Assembly: GCA_002343485.1 (NCBI GenBank)
Contig: DDST01000006.1
Span: forward strand, 1-23,214
Origin: Proteobacteria bacterium UBA2383
GTDB lineage: Bacteria > Pseudomonadota > Gammaproteobacteria > Competibacterales > Competibacteraceae
DNA: 23,214 nucleotides
Reading direction: 5' to 3'
In this document: one piece after another, positions 14,232 through 21,729 of the stretch
Position numbering within the stretch: the stretch's first letter is position 1
Layout: each line of letters begins with the position of its first letter
The notes under the pieces: model-generated
What the model saw: the letters and a program-made list of their open reading frames with translations, nothing else
Database searches by the model: none
Told to the model about the DNA's origin: nothing
Position numbers and translations under genes: made by a program

Positions 14232-16379
14232 TTACAACCAGCGTAAATCAAAAGTATAGGGTGTGATCGCTTCGGATGGCGGTTCTAAGGGCGGTTTCGA
14301 GGGTGCAACATCTAGGAATTCAGTAACAAAACGCTCGGCGCAGCGGGTGGCAGCCTCCTCCAGATTGCGGGGCAAGCCGTCATAACCGCCACCCTGCGGC
14401 CGCCATTCGTGCAAAGTTACTTGCAAAGCGCCAGGATGGCGAGGGTGGCTCAATACTAGTTTTAGCGGCCCTTGAGCTTCCAAATTGGGGTGCAGACCTG
14501 TCCAAGGTTTGAAACGCCGGTAGCGCACACCATACAATTTGGTTTCTCCGTCCAGTTCGTTCTCTCGACGCATCGGTAACCGGTAGCCGTTGATCGTCAA
14601 TTGCCAATCGGCCAGTGCTTCTTGTGCTGCGCCTGGTTGGGTGCGTAAGCTGATCTCTAACCGGGCAGTGCTGGCGTCCACCAGCCGCGAATGACCGTGT
14701 TCCTGTGACAGGGCATTGCCCAGCAGCGGCCAGAAATCCAGTGCGCGCTGAACTGTTAGCTGGCAGTCACCAAATGCTATTTGACCTATCGAGTAATGTT
14801 GTTCATCCAGCAGTTCGGTGATGAGCGGCTGGCCCAGTCCCAGACCAGCGCTGGCCAATTCATCTAGCACGTCCCACAAATCCGTGCGCAGATAGAAGGG
14901 CAAAGCAAACCGGTCATGTAGCTCTCGTCCCCAATGGGTCAACTGGGGTAGTTTCGGCGGCGGACTGAGCATAAGCATGGCAGTGATAGCGCGTAATAGT
15001 GTCGCCAGCGCCGTTAGCCGCTCCGGGGTGGGCGGCATGCGGAAGGCGCGAAATTCCACCAATCCTAACTGGCCGCGGCCAGGCAGATAAGGGTTCCACA
15101 GCTTCTCGATGTTGATCTCGGCGCGATGTGGATTACCAGCCGGATCAGCCAGGAACGGCGACAGCGTTTGCCAGAGCAGTTCCGGCGTCGGGTTGTCTTG
15201 ACGTCCGAGTAAGAACAGCGCTAGCGTGAGTTCCTCAAACAGATCGGTTGTGCGCTCGTCAGCACGCGGTGCCTGGCTGGAACTGCCGATGAAATCGCCA
15301 GCGAAGTAGAATGAAAGGGCAGGATGGCAGTTGAAATAACCAATGAGTGCCGGTAATAGATGCGGGTGGGTCAAAAACGGACTGCGGTCAGGCGCCGGAC
15401 CACCCAGCGTCAGTTGACCGCCACCGCCTGAATCCGTGATTTGGCCGTTGTAATGCAGACGGTAAGGCGATAGTCCAGCGGCAGCGGCAGCGGCAAAACA
15501 AGCCTGGGTTTCTTGCAAGAAAGTGGTGGCGTCCAAGGCTGGGGCCATATTCGCTTCGACTACCGCTGGATCTGGGGTCAAAGTGGCCCAGGCGACCGAG
15601 GTGTCTACAGGTGGGGGAAAGCCAGCTAGGATGAGTGACGGTAATTCAGCAGCGTTAGCGGCTTCGCCAATTGCAGTCAGCAGGTTAAGAAATAGTTCTG
15701 TATCGGGACAGGCAGGTAACTCGACGCAAGGCACGGTAGTTTCGCCGAAGCCCTGCTCTGGGTTGGGCCAACCGATACCAAGCAGAAAGATGCCTTGTTC
15801 CGCCAGTTCATCACGGGGGCCTTGGAGCGGAATTGATTGGCTATGCAGGCTGGGCCGGGCCAGCCGAGGATCTCGCTCCGAATTGGCCAGTAGAGGCAAG
15901 GTATCGCAGCGGAATACCACACGCAGATTGGGAGGAGTTTCGACAGTCAATAACAACGCTGGCCAGCCGCGCGCGCCAAGCCGCTGTGCCAGCCGTTCCC
16001 AGAAATCCTCGAGCAAACCGGTGGACGGCATGATGACAGAATCCGCTATTAGCGGGTCTGGCGGGCCAGGCCAGACAGGTTGGCAGTCGCGACGCCGGTA
16101 AAGTCCTAAGCTCCATCGCGGCAAGTCTTCCTTGGAGTATTGCCGGCCTAATGTCCGCAAAACCACAGCGCCCGGCGTCAAATTCAGTAATTCAGCCAGC
16201 ATCTGCCGGGCATGGCGTTCTTTGGTCGGGCCGAGGGCATTGGATAGCCATTCCGGGGCTTCGGAACAGCGGTCGGTGAAAGTTGGTTCAGCTCCGATCC
16301 AAATCGCCAGATCGCGACGTTTGATCAGGTCATCATGGGAACGAAGGGCCTGTTCAAAGGCCGGCAGGTTAGTTTTCAT
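14232..16379 (-). CDS. Stand-alone DUF2126 protein (glutamine-synthetase-like amidoligase candidate)
   Basis: The 715-residue protein corresponds to DUF2126, usually found as the C-terminal part of larger proteins whose N-terminus is a transglutaminase-like domain. Conserved stretches are WIGAEPTFTDR at 27-37, an E275-x-N277 pair, DSGGGGQLTLGGP at 316-328, and SQAPRADER at 368-376. I recall the family being proposed to relate to COOH-NH2 ligases, acting on peptides or amino acids; the substrate is unknown. Here the transglutaminase half is absent and none of the usual partners (transglutaminase, alpha-E, circularly permuted ATP-grasp) is adjacent. The frame is open about 20 codons upstream without another start, so truncation of an N-terminal domain cannot be seen locally. 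Ribosome-binding sequence is weak. Confidence 0.82.
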   Translation of the reverse strand: MKTNLPAFEQALRSHDDLIKRRDLAIWIGAEPTFTDRCSEAPEWLSNALGPTKERHARQMLAELLNLTPGAVVLRTLGRQYSKEDLPRWSLGLYRRRDCQPVWPGPPDPLIADSVIMPSTGLLEDFWERLAQRLGARGWPALLLTVETPPNLRVVFRCDTLPLLANSERDPRLARPSLHSQSIPLQGPRDELAEQGIFLLGIGWPNPEQGFGETTVPCVELPACPDTELFLNLLTAIGEAANAAELPSLILAGFPPPVDTSVAWATLTPDPAVVEANMAPALDATTFLQETQACFAAAAAAGLSPYRLHYNGQITDSGGGGQLTLGGPAPDRSPFLTHPHLLPALIGYFNCHPALSFYFAGDFIGSSSQAPRADERTTDLFEELTLALFLLGRQDNPTPELLWQTLSPFLADPAGNPHRAEINIEKLWNPYLPGRGQLGLVEFRAFRMPPTPERLTALATLLRAITAMLMLSPPPKLPQLTHWGRELHDRFALPFYLRTDLWDVLDELASAGLGLGQPLITELLDEQHYSIGQIAFGDCQLTVQRALDFWPLLGNALSQEHGHSRLVDASTARLEISLRTQPGAAQEALADWQLTINGYRLPMRRENELDGETKLYGVRYRRFKPWTGLHPNLEAQGPLKLVLSHPRHPGALQVTLHEWRPQGGGYDGLPRNLEEAATRCAERFVTEFLDVAPSKPPLEPPSEAITPYTFDLRWL

Positions 16380-16414
16380 GCGCCAAAGAGTTTTATCTGT
16401 GAGCGAATTGGCGC
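16380..16414. repeat. Inverted repeat adjoining the DUF2126 start
   Basis: GCGCCAA (16380-16386) and TTGGCGC (16408-16414) are exact 7-base arms around a 21-base centre, directly before the ATG at 16379 on the minus strand. It may be an operator or a weak hairpin in the leader, or chance. Confidence 0.25.
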
Positions 16415-16473
16415 GGCATTCTACGGGATTTCATAGTCGGTAGGTAGAAAGAATTGGCTGTGTGTTCATGCGC

Positions 16474-17199
16474 TCAAGGCTTGCTGCTGGCGCGAGCGAG
16501 GACCCAGACTTCAATATTTACAGCACCACCCGCCCGTAGGATACGGGCGCATTCGGAGATGGTGCTGGTAGTGGTCATGACGTCATCGATCAAGGCGACT
16601 CGCGATCCGGTCAAAGAGTGATTGAGTACGAAAGCACCCAGCGGATTGGTCTGGCGGGCGTGGGTGTCTAGTAAAGTCTGTGGGGTCGTGTAGCGGATGC
16701 GTCGCAGTCCTTCAGCTTGTAGCGGGATGTTGAGACGACAAGCAGCAGTGCGTGCTAGTTCCAATGCCTGGTTGAAGCCTCGCTCGCGCAGGCGCGTTGA
16801 ATGCAAGGGGACAGGAACAATGCAGTCTGGCCAAGGGCCACCGCGTTCAGCAAGTGCTTCAGCAAACAATGTGCTTAGCAATCGGGCATAGCTCAGCTGG
16901 CCACTGAATTTGAGCTGGCGAATTAAGAAATTTATGGGTGGCTGATAGCAAAAAGGTGCGAATGTGCGGTCATAAGGAGGAGGTTGTGAACAGCAGTGAC
17001 CACAAAGGCCAGCGTGACCCGCGGGTAATGGGAGGGCGCAAATAGCGCAGGCAGAGACGTTACGCGGTAGATCGGCAGCGCAACCTGCGCACAGGTCGCA
17101 CCCTGCTTCGCCCGCCGCTCCACATAGCAGGCAGATGGGAGGTAGTATAAAATGTTGCAGTCGCTCCAATCCAGTGACAATCTGATGATGCATTCTCAT
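16474..17199 (-). CDS. comF: ComF family phosphoribosyltransferase-like protein
   Basis: ComF/GntX proteins are linked to DNA uptake and use of DNA as nutrient; their exact biochemistry is unsettled. From ATG 17199 the product is 241 residues. The N-terminal 75 residues hold cysteine pairs of zinc-ribbon type (CLLC, CDLCAGC, CAIC, CGHC). The rest is a type I phosphoribosyltransferase fold with VPVPLH...RERGFNQA and the PRPP-binding loop VALIDDVMTTTST at about 201-213. A TTG three codons upstream (17208) and an ATG two codons downstream are alternative starts; no strong ribosome-binding site decides. It is divergent from the small membrane protein gene. In many gammaproteobacteria comF neighbours bioH, as it nearly does here. 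Confidence 0.9.
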   Translation of the reverse strand: MRMHHQIVTGLERLQHFILPPICLLCGAAGEAGCDLCAGCAADLPRNVSACAICALPLPAGHAGLCGHCCSQPPPYDRTFAPFCYQPPINFLIRQLKFSGQLSYARLLSTLFAEALAERGGPWPDCIVPVPLHSTRLRERGFNQALELARTAACRLNIPLQAEGLRRIRYTTPQTLLDTHARQTNPLGAFVLNHSLTGSRVALIDDVMTTTSTISECARILRAGGAVNIEVWVLARASSKP

Positions 17200-17201
17200 G
17201 G

Positions 17202-17230
17202 TTGACAAGGGTGATAGTGTTCCTGAACAT
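17202..17230 (+). promoter_or_regulatory. Possible sigma70 promoter for the small membrane protein gene
   Basis: A perfect -35 element TTGACA (17202-17207) is followed after 17 bases by GAACAT, a weak -10 with three of six matches. It lies about 50 bases before the ATG at 17281. Confidence 0.3.
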
Positions 17231-17280
17231 GATGGGCCGATGCAGATATTTTTCTAATTTCCATTAAATTAAGGATTGGA

Positions 17281-17706
17281 ATGATGCATATTCTGGAGCA
17301 GACTGAAAATACGGCAATTGGCAAAATCGCGCGAGGGGCTTCCGCTAAACGGGCGTCTGCCCTGATGAATTATGGCAACCTGATCGCAGTTCTAATCCCG
17401 TTCCCGCTGCTGATCTTCTGGTTTGGCGCTTCGATGCTGGTCTACGCAATGAATCGCCATCATCCTGACCCCAAGGTCGGTCACTATACTCAACAAGCGG
17501 CTTACCGGTTTTACGGAATTACCGGATGTTTTGTTGTCGTCGCTACCTTCATTCCGGGTAATGGATGGGGCTGGCACCTGCTGGCCTGGATCGTAGCGGC
17601 GCTCATTCTGATTCCTTGGTCGATCCTTGATTTACGAAAAATTTACCACGATCAATGGTTCGATATTCCCTTAGATGATCAGGGGCATCCATTGTCCAGC
17701 GCGTAA
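17281..17706 (+). CDS. Small integral membrane protein of unknown function (141 aa)
   Basis: I do not recognise a characterised family, though the layout faintly recalls DUF4870-type proteins. The 141 residues show about three hydrophobic segments: roughly 32-55 (NLIAVLIPFPLLIFWFGASM), 76-92 and 97-115 (WHLLAWIVAALILIPW). A conserved-looking polar loop with HHPDPKVGHYTQQAAYRF lies between the first two. The N-terminal 28 residues are hydrophilic. The tandem ATGATG start at 17281 has AAGGA about 8 bases upstream, a good ribosome-binding site, which supports it as a real gene. No operon partner follows; the next 615 bases lack a clear gene of normal size. Confidence 0.75.
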   Translation: MMHILEQTENTAIGKIARGASAKRASALMNYGNLIAVLIPFPLLIFWFGASMLVYAMNRHHPDPKVGHYTQQAAYRFYGITGCFVVVATFIPGNGWGWHLLAWIVAALILIPWSILDLRKIYHDQWFDIPLDDQGHPLSSA

Positions 17707-17789
17707 TCTCGCCGAGGTTGTGAACATAAGATTTGTAGTCAATAACTATCATAAAGATATGGAGTTTTAGGTTCTTTGAAGAGTGAACC

Positions 17790-17826
17790 GAATGAACGAG
17801 TACGATCCAAAGCGGGCTGAAGAGGC
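17790..17826 (+). repeat. 37-bp direct repeat, copy 1
   Basis: Identical over 37 bases to 17861-17897. Read on the plus strand it contains ATG and encodes MNEYDPKRAEEA; in this copy the frame ends after one more residue (Tyr, TGA). Confidence 0.85.
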
Positions 17827-17860
17827 GTATTGAAAAGGTGCACCGGAGCCTGTTACGGAG

Positions 17861-17897
17861 GAATGAACGAGTACGATCCAAAGCGGGCTGAAGAGGC
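17861..17897 (+). repeat. 37-bp direct repeat, copy 2
   Basis: Second exact copy, 34 bases after the first. A GGAGG lies immediately before its ATG, too close for ideal initiation. The frame again ends after one further residue (Ser, TAG). The bases flanking the two copies do not match. Confidence 0.85.
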
Positions 17898-18250
17898 CAG
17901 TTAGGCTCGGCAAATATGAAGCAAAGAACGGTCGAGCGGGTGAGTGAATATTTTCAAGCAGCACATTCAGAAGTAGCGGGGTGCTTTGGCGCATTCGACC
18001 GGCCTCTCGTTTCCGGTAGTTAATATTAAATTTGGATGAAAACACTGATCGGGTCGAAGCCGATATCTCCTTGATTCAGCTGAGGCTGTACGAAATTGGT
18101 TCACGTTGGCAACCCAGTTGGATTTCAGTGACTCAGAAGTATGTAACAACCGCGATTTGCTAGATGGCGATGGCCTGTCCATAAACTGATCTGGCATTTG
18201 CCGCCTTGAATTGGGTAGGCAGTGCTCGTCGATCATTGGGAGGACTGGTG

Positions 18251-18337
18251 ATGAATGGCGTGGACGATCTCTGGCAGTTCATCGAGATTGACTGCTGGTA
18301 TTTTGATGCGCAAACCACTCAATGCGAGGTGTTATGA
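18251..18337 (+). CDS. Possible coupled leader ORF before the diguanylate cyclase (28 aa)
   Basis: ATG at 18251 has an excellent ribosome-binding site, GGGAGGA at 18238-18244. The 28-residue product is acidic and aromatic (MNGVDDLWQFIEIDCWYF...). Its TGA (18335-18337) overlaps the ATG at 18334 in an ATGA arrangement, which suggests translational coupling to the downstream enzyme. No family is recognised; chance cannot be excluded. Confidence 0.4.
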   Translation: MNGVDDLWQFIEIDCWYFDAQTTQCEVL

Positions 18338-19335
18338 GCCATCTAGTTCACTCCTTGAGGGATTTCGGATTACCATCTTTCCTGCAGGAACTGGCTGGCG
18401 TGGTGATTGCGTTGTTGGATGAGAGCGGCAATGTGCTGGCTGCTAATCAGGGTTTCCTGCGGTTAATACCGCCAGCGGCGGTCTCTGACCAGTCTTGGGA
18501 TGTCCGCTCGCTGGTTATCAATCCTCGACTTGAGGATATGCACGCGCTGGTACCGTACCACGGTGGTTTGCTGCTGTTATATCGGGGCATTCTGAATGTC
18601 GCGTATAAGGACAAACCCTGTTATTCCTTGCAGGGGCATGTCTATCGCTGGCAACAGGGTCGATTGCTAGTGGCGGCTGAGTATGACGTGGAAGGACTGG
18701 AGATATTGGGTGCAACAATGATGCGGCTTAATGAGGAACTGGCGGAGACACAGCGTCAATTACTCGGAGCCAATCGGGAATTAGGGCGTAATGAGGCAAC
18801 AATCCAGGAATCGATACATACGGATCCGCTGACGGGTGTCGGTAATCGGCAGCGCCTTGATGATGCACTCGCGATCGAAGTTGAGCGCAGCCAGCGTTAC
18901 AATCATCCACTGTGCCTTCTGATTACTGATCTGGATCACTTTAAGGATGTTAACGACCATTATGGCGTCACGCTGGGTGACGAGGTATTAAGGCGATTTG
19001 CTGGATTGTTGCGCGAACATTGCCGGCAGAATGATTTGGTGGCACGTTTCGGCGGTGAGGAATTTGCAATTTTATTGCCTGATATACCTCTTGAAAATAC
19101 AGTTGCTTGCGTGAAACGCATCCGTTTTAAGCTGGAATCGCAACCCTTGGTAGAGCGGGTTGGACGGGTCACGGCCAGCTTCGGTGTGGCGATGCGATCT
19201 GTAGAGGAAGATGGCGCCAGCCTGATGAGGCGTGCTGATCAAGCATTGTACCGCTCGAAGAATGAAGGTCGTAATCGGATCACCCAATCTATTGTTGCCG
19301 GGCAGAACGCTGTGCCAGATGTGGGCTGTTGTTAG
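18334..19335 (+). CDS. Diguanylate cyclase with N-terminal PAS-like domain
   Basis: Makes cyclic di-GMP from two GTP. From ATG 18334 the product is 333 residues. Residues about 10-125 resemble a PAS-type sensor (VVIALLDESGNVLAANQGF), about 130-160 a coiled-coil signalling helix, and about 163-320 the GGDEF domain. The active-site motif is GGEEF at 240-244, and the inhibitory-site motif RQND at 231-234 lies exactly five residues before it, so both catalysis and product inhibition are predicted intact. No transmembrane segment is seen, so it is cytosolic; the signal is unknown. An in-frame ATG at 18322 is possible, but GAGG fits 18334 better and that start overlaps the small upstream ORF. bioH follows after 27 bases, suggesting co-transcription. 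Confidence 0.9.
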   Translation: MSHLVHSLRDFGLPSFLQELAGVVIALLDESGNVLAANQGFLRLIPPAAVSDQSWDVRSLVINPRLEDMHALVPYHGGLLLLYRGILNVAYKDKPCYSLQGHVYRWQQGRLLVAAEYDVEGLEILGATMMRLNEELAETQRQLLGANRELGRNEATIQESIHTDPLTGVGNRQRLDDALAIEVERSQRYNHPLCLLITDLDHFKDVNDHYGVTLGDEVLRRFAGLLREHCRQNDLVARFGGEEFAILLPDIPLENTVACVKRIRFKLESQPLVERVGRVTASFGVAMRSVEEDGASLMRRADQALYRSKNEGRNRITQSIVAGQNAVPDVGCC

Positions 19336-19362
19336 CTGTTTTATCAGGATAAATGTTCAGTT

Positions 19363-20151
19363 ATGACCACTTTCCCCGTTCGGATGCTCTATACGCGCAC
19401 TGCTGGTCAAGGCCCGGATGTGGTGTTAGTGCATGGTTGGGGTATGCATTCCGGCGTTTGGAAAGATGTTGCCGAGAGTCTGGCCAGCTATCACCGGGTC
19501 ACGGTATTGGACTTGCCCGGTCATGGCTACAGCCAGGAATTATCTGGGGTTGGATCCACTCTCAGTGATTGGGCATCGGCAGTGATAGCGGCGACGCCAG
19601 CGCCAGCGGCCTGGGTTGGTTGGTCGCTGGGTGGATTAGTCGCCCAACAGGTTGCCTTGATGGCCCCGGAACGACTGAGCCGGTTGGTGTTGGTCAATAG
19701 CACGCCTTGCTTCGTTCAGCAGCCTTCTTGGCCGTATGCTATTGCATTACCGGTATTGCGCCGCTTCGCTGAAGAATTGCGCCAGGATTACCGGATGGTA
19801 TTGAAGCGGTTCATCGCGTTGGAAGTTTACGGCAGCGAACACGCCAGCGCCCAATTGAAACAACTCAAGGCAATGCTGTTCCAGCACGGTGAGCCGGATG
19901 TCTGTGCGTTGGAAGATGGACTGGCGATTTTGGAAGCCAGCGATCTGCGCGCCGAGTTGGCAAAGATAGCGTGTCCGGCCCTGTTGCTGATGGGGCAGCG
20001 CGATCAACTGGTGCCGATGGAAGCCGGAGAAGCGATGCTCACGCAATTGCTGAATGCACGTTTGCGAGTGTTTGCCCGTGCCGGTCACGCACCATTCTTT
20101 TCACATCTACCGGAATTTATTGCCGAACTGCGAGCATTTCTTGATGCATAA
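19363..20151 (+). CDS. bioH: Pimeloyl-ACP methyl ester carboxylesterase BioH
   Basis: Removes the methyl group from pimeloyl-ACP methyl ester, releasing pimeloyl-ACP for biotin synthesis. The 262-residue alpha/beta hydrolase has the HGWG oxyanion motif at 24-27, nucleophile Ser88 in GWSLGG, and likely triad partners Asp214 (GQRDQLVP) and His242 (AGHAPF). Length and motifs match BioH. The adjacent, overlapping bioC makes the assignment firm, since BioC adds the methyl group that BioH removes. An AGGA lies about 12 bases before the ATG, so the ribosome-binding site is modest. The diguanylate cyclase gene ends 27 bases upstream. Confidence 0.93.
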   Translation: MTTFPVRMLYTRTAGQGPDVVLVHGWGMHSGVWKDVAESLASYHRVTVLDLPGHGYSQELSGVGSTLSDWASAVIAATPAPAAWVGWSLGGLVAQQVALMAPERLSRLVLVNSTPCFVQQPSWPYAIALPVLRRFAEELRQDYRMVLKRFIALEVYGSEHASAQLKQLKAMLFQHGEPDVCALEDGLAILEASDLRAELAKIACPALLLMGQRDQLVPMEAGEAMLTQLLNARLRVFARAGHAPFFSHLPEFIAELRAFLDA

Positions 20152-21049
20152 CGATAGGGTGGGTTTGCCGTTCGAGTTCGATCGAAACCTGCTAAGGCGT
20201 GCTTTTGAGCGGGCAGCGGCTGGTTACGACAAAGCGGCATTCCTGCATCGCGAAGTTGGTGTCCGTTTGCTGGAGCGGTTGGATCTGATCAAATTAAAAC
20301 CGGAGATCATTCTCGATGCCGGCTGTGGAACCGGCAGTATCACAGTGGGGTTGATGAAGAAATATCGTAAGGCATGTGTCATTGGTCTGGAACGGGCACC
20401 GGCCATGCTTGCGAAAGCGCGCAAGCATGCTCCCTGGTTTCGCACTCTGCATGGCTTAGCGGGCGAACCCGAAATCTTACCCTTAGCCGATGCGTGTTGT
20501 GACCTGATCTTTTCTAATCTAGCCTTGCCTTGGGCAACTGATCTGGATCGGGTGCTGGCCGAATTCCGCCGGGTGCTTAGACCCGGCGGTGCCTTGCTAT
20601 TTAGCACCCTTGGCCCTGATACTTTGCTGGAACTTCGACGTAGCTGGGCTACTGCCGATAACAATTACAATCACGTTAACGCTTTCTTCGATCTGCATGA
20701 TATCGGTGATGCGTTGTTGCGGGCGCGGTTAGTTGATCCGGTGATGGATGTGGAGCGGTTGACTCTGACCTATGCGCAAGTAGATGGTTTGGTGCACGAT
20801 CTGAAAACACTAGGTGCTCGCAATATGACTCTAGGCCGCCCTCTTTGTCTCACGGGCAAGATGCGGTGGCAAGCGGTGCGGGAAGCCTATGAGCAGCAAC
20901 GCCGGCCTGATGGTCTCTTACCAGTTAGTTGCGAGGTCATTTACGGTCATGCTTGGGGACCGGTTTCCTATTCATCCCGGTCCAGCGCTGAAAAAGGCCC
21001 CGTAGTCTTTCCATTATCGCAATTGCGCCGGCGCAATCCGCTTGTCTAG
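20144..21049 (+). CDS. bioC: Malonyl-ACP O-methyltransferase BioC
   Basis: Uses S-adenosylmethionine to methylate the free carboxyl of malonyl-ACP, disguising it so fatty-acid enzymes can build the pimeloyl chain. From ATG 20144 the product is 301 residues. It has the BioC N-terminal pattern LLRRAFERAAAGYDKAA, motif I DAGCGTG at 58-64, a post-I acidic residue in IGLERAP, and the FSNLALPWATDLDRVLAEF segment typical of BioC. The frame is open further upstream inside bioH, but the alignment supports starting here. It overlaps the bioH end by 8 bases. The other bio genes (bioA, B, D, F) are not in the window. Confidence 0.92.
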   Translation: MHNDRVGLPFEFDRNLLRRAFERAAAGYDKAAFLHREVGVRLLERLDLIKLKPEIILDAGCGTGSITVGLMKKYRKACVIGLERAPAMLAKARKHAPWFRTLHGLAGEPEILPLADACCDLIFSNLALPWATDLDRVLAEFRRVLRPGGALLFSTLGPDTLLELRRSWATADNNYNHVNAFFDLHDIGDALLRARLVDPVMDVERLTLTYAQVDGLVHDLKTLGARNMTLGRPLCLTGKMRWQAVREAYEQQRRPDGLLPVSCEVIYGHAWGPVSYSSRSSAEKGPVVFPLSQLRRRNPLV

Positions 21050-21071
21050 CCCTTACCTCTCCTGCGACCTC

Positions 21072-21100
21072 TTGACAAAATTTCTGTATCAAGTTACTTG
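21072..21100 (+). promoter_or_regulatory. Possible promoter before the DUF2244-cox locus
   Basis: A perfect TTGACA (21072-21077) is followed at 17-base spacing by TACTTG, which matches a -10 element only at the first two positions. It lies between bioC and the DUF2244 gene. Confidence 0.25.
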
Positions 21101-21135
21101 TTAAATAGGCAAAACAAGCAGGGGAATTCCGGGCC

Positions 21136-21618
21136 ATGATCGCGGATATAGGTTGTACCACTGAGTGTCAATATTGCTTTGTGCTGCGCCCTAACCGCTC
21201 GCTGTCTTGGCGGCAAACGGTAATGGTGTTCGCAAGTTTTTGCATTGTTACGCTGGCTTTGGTGTTGCCCTTGGTAGCGATGGGATTCTGGCCAGTGTTG
21301 CCGTTTGCTGGCTTGGAACTGTTGGCAGTGGGAACCGGCCTTTATGTTGTGGCGTGCCGCTGTCACGAACGCGAAGTTATCTGTATTGCAGCCGATACTA
21401 TCCGTATCGAACGGGGTCGACAAAAACCTAAGCAGTCCTGGACGCTAACGCGGGCTTGGGCGCACGTTGTTCTCAAGGGCTGTCCTCGGCAGTGGTATCC
21501 TAGTCAGTTGTTAATTCGGGTCCATGGCCAAACGGTAGAGATTGGTCGCTTCCTCGTTGAAGATGAACGTCGGCAACTGGCCGAAGATTTGAACCGTTGT
21601 CTTTGCATTAATCCATAA
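21136..21618 (+). CDS. DUF2244 family membrane protein
   Basis: The 160-residue protein has a short N-terminal beta segment (FVLRPNRSLSWRQ at about 15-27), two hydrophobic helices (about 28-47 and 51-72), and a C-terminal cytoplasmic-looking domain (IRIERGR...W...L, then IEIGRFL-type pattern). This is the DUF2244 layout. Function is unknown. The gene commonly sits beside cytochrome c oxidase genes, as here, so a role in oxidase assembly or in the same operon is plausible but unproven. AGGGGAA lies about 10 bases before the ATG. coxB begins 111 bases later. Confidence 0.82.
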   Translation: MIADIGCTTECQYCFVLRPNRSLSWRQTVMVFASFCIVTLALVLPLVAMGFWPVLPFAGLELLAVGTGLYVVACRCHEREVICIAADTIRIERGRQKPKQSWTLTRAWAHVVLKGCPRQWYPSQLLIRVHGQTVEIGRFLVEDERRQLAEDLNRCLCINP

Positions 21619-21718
21619 TCCATTGTTTGTGAATTGTGAAGCTGGAGTTACATCCAGTAGTCTTGGGTATTTCATTTCAGCGTTACTGGTGTCATAACAC
21701 AGGGCGCATTCAATCATC

Positions 21719-21728
21719 AGGAGAGGGG
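21719..21728 (+). promoter_or_regulatory. Strong ribosome-binding site of coxB
   Basis: AGGAGAGGGG ends one base before the ATG at 21730; its AGGAG core is six bases away, near the ideal distance. It fixes the coxB start. Confidence 0.6.
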
Positions 21729-21729
21729 T

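Larger units (their letters stand above)
17707..18250. other. Long intergenic region with direct repeats
   Basis: This stretch has no ORF I can support. Minus-strand open frames here have no recognisable product and overlap the direct repeats. It contains two exact 37-base repeats (17790-17826 and 17861-17897), is irregular in composition, and may hold decayed sequence or an unannotated small RNA. A small ORF at its end (18251-18337) leads into the diguanylate cyclase. Confidence 0.5.

Noticed and set aside
15523..16101. Plus-strand ORF of 192 codons opposite the DUF2126 gene
   Set aside because: Low-complexity Ser/Gly/Arg product; the conserved DUF2126 motifs lie on the minus strand here.
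17790..17897. Two-repeat mini CRISPR array (37-base repeats, 34-base spacer)
   Set aside because: The sizes fit, but there are only two copies, no cas genes, no leader and no further degenerate repeat. The repeats read as a duplicated coding start instead.
17767..18236. Overlapping minus-strand ORFs in the 615-base gap
   Set aside because: They overlap one another and the direct repeats, show no family features and have no convincing ribosome-binding sites.
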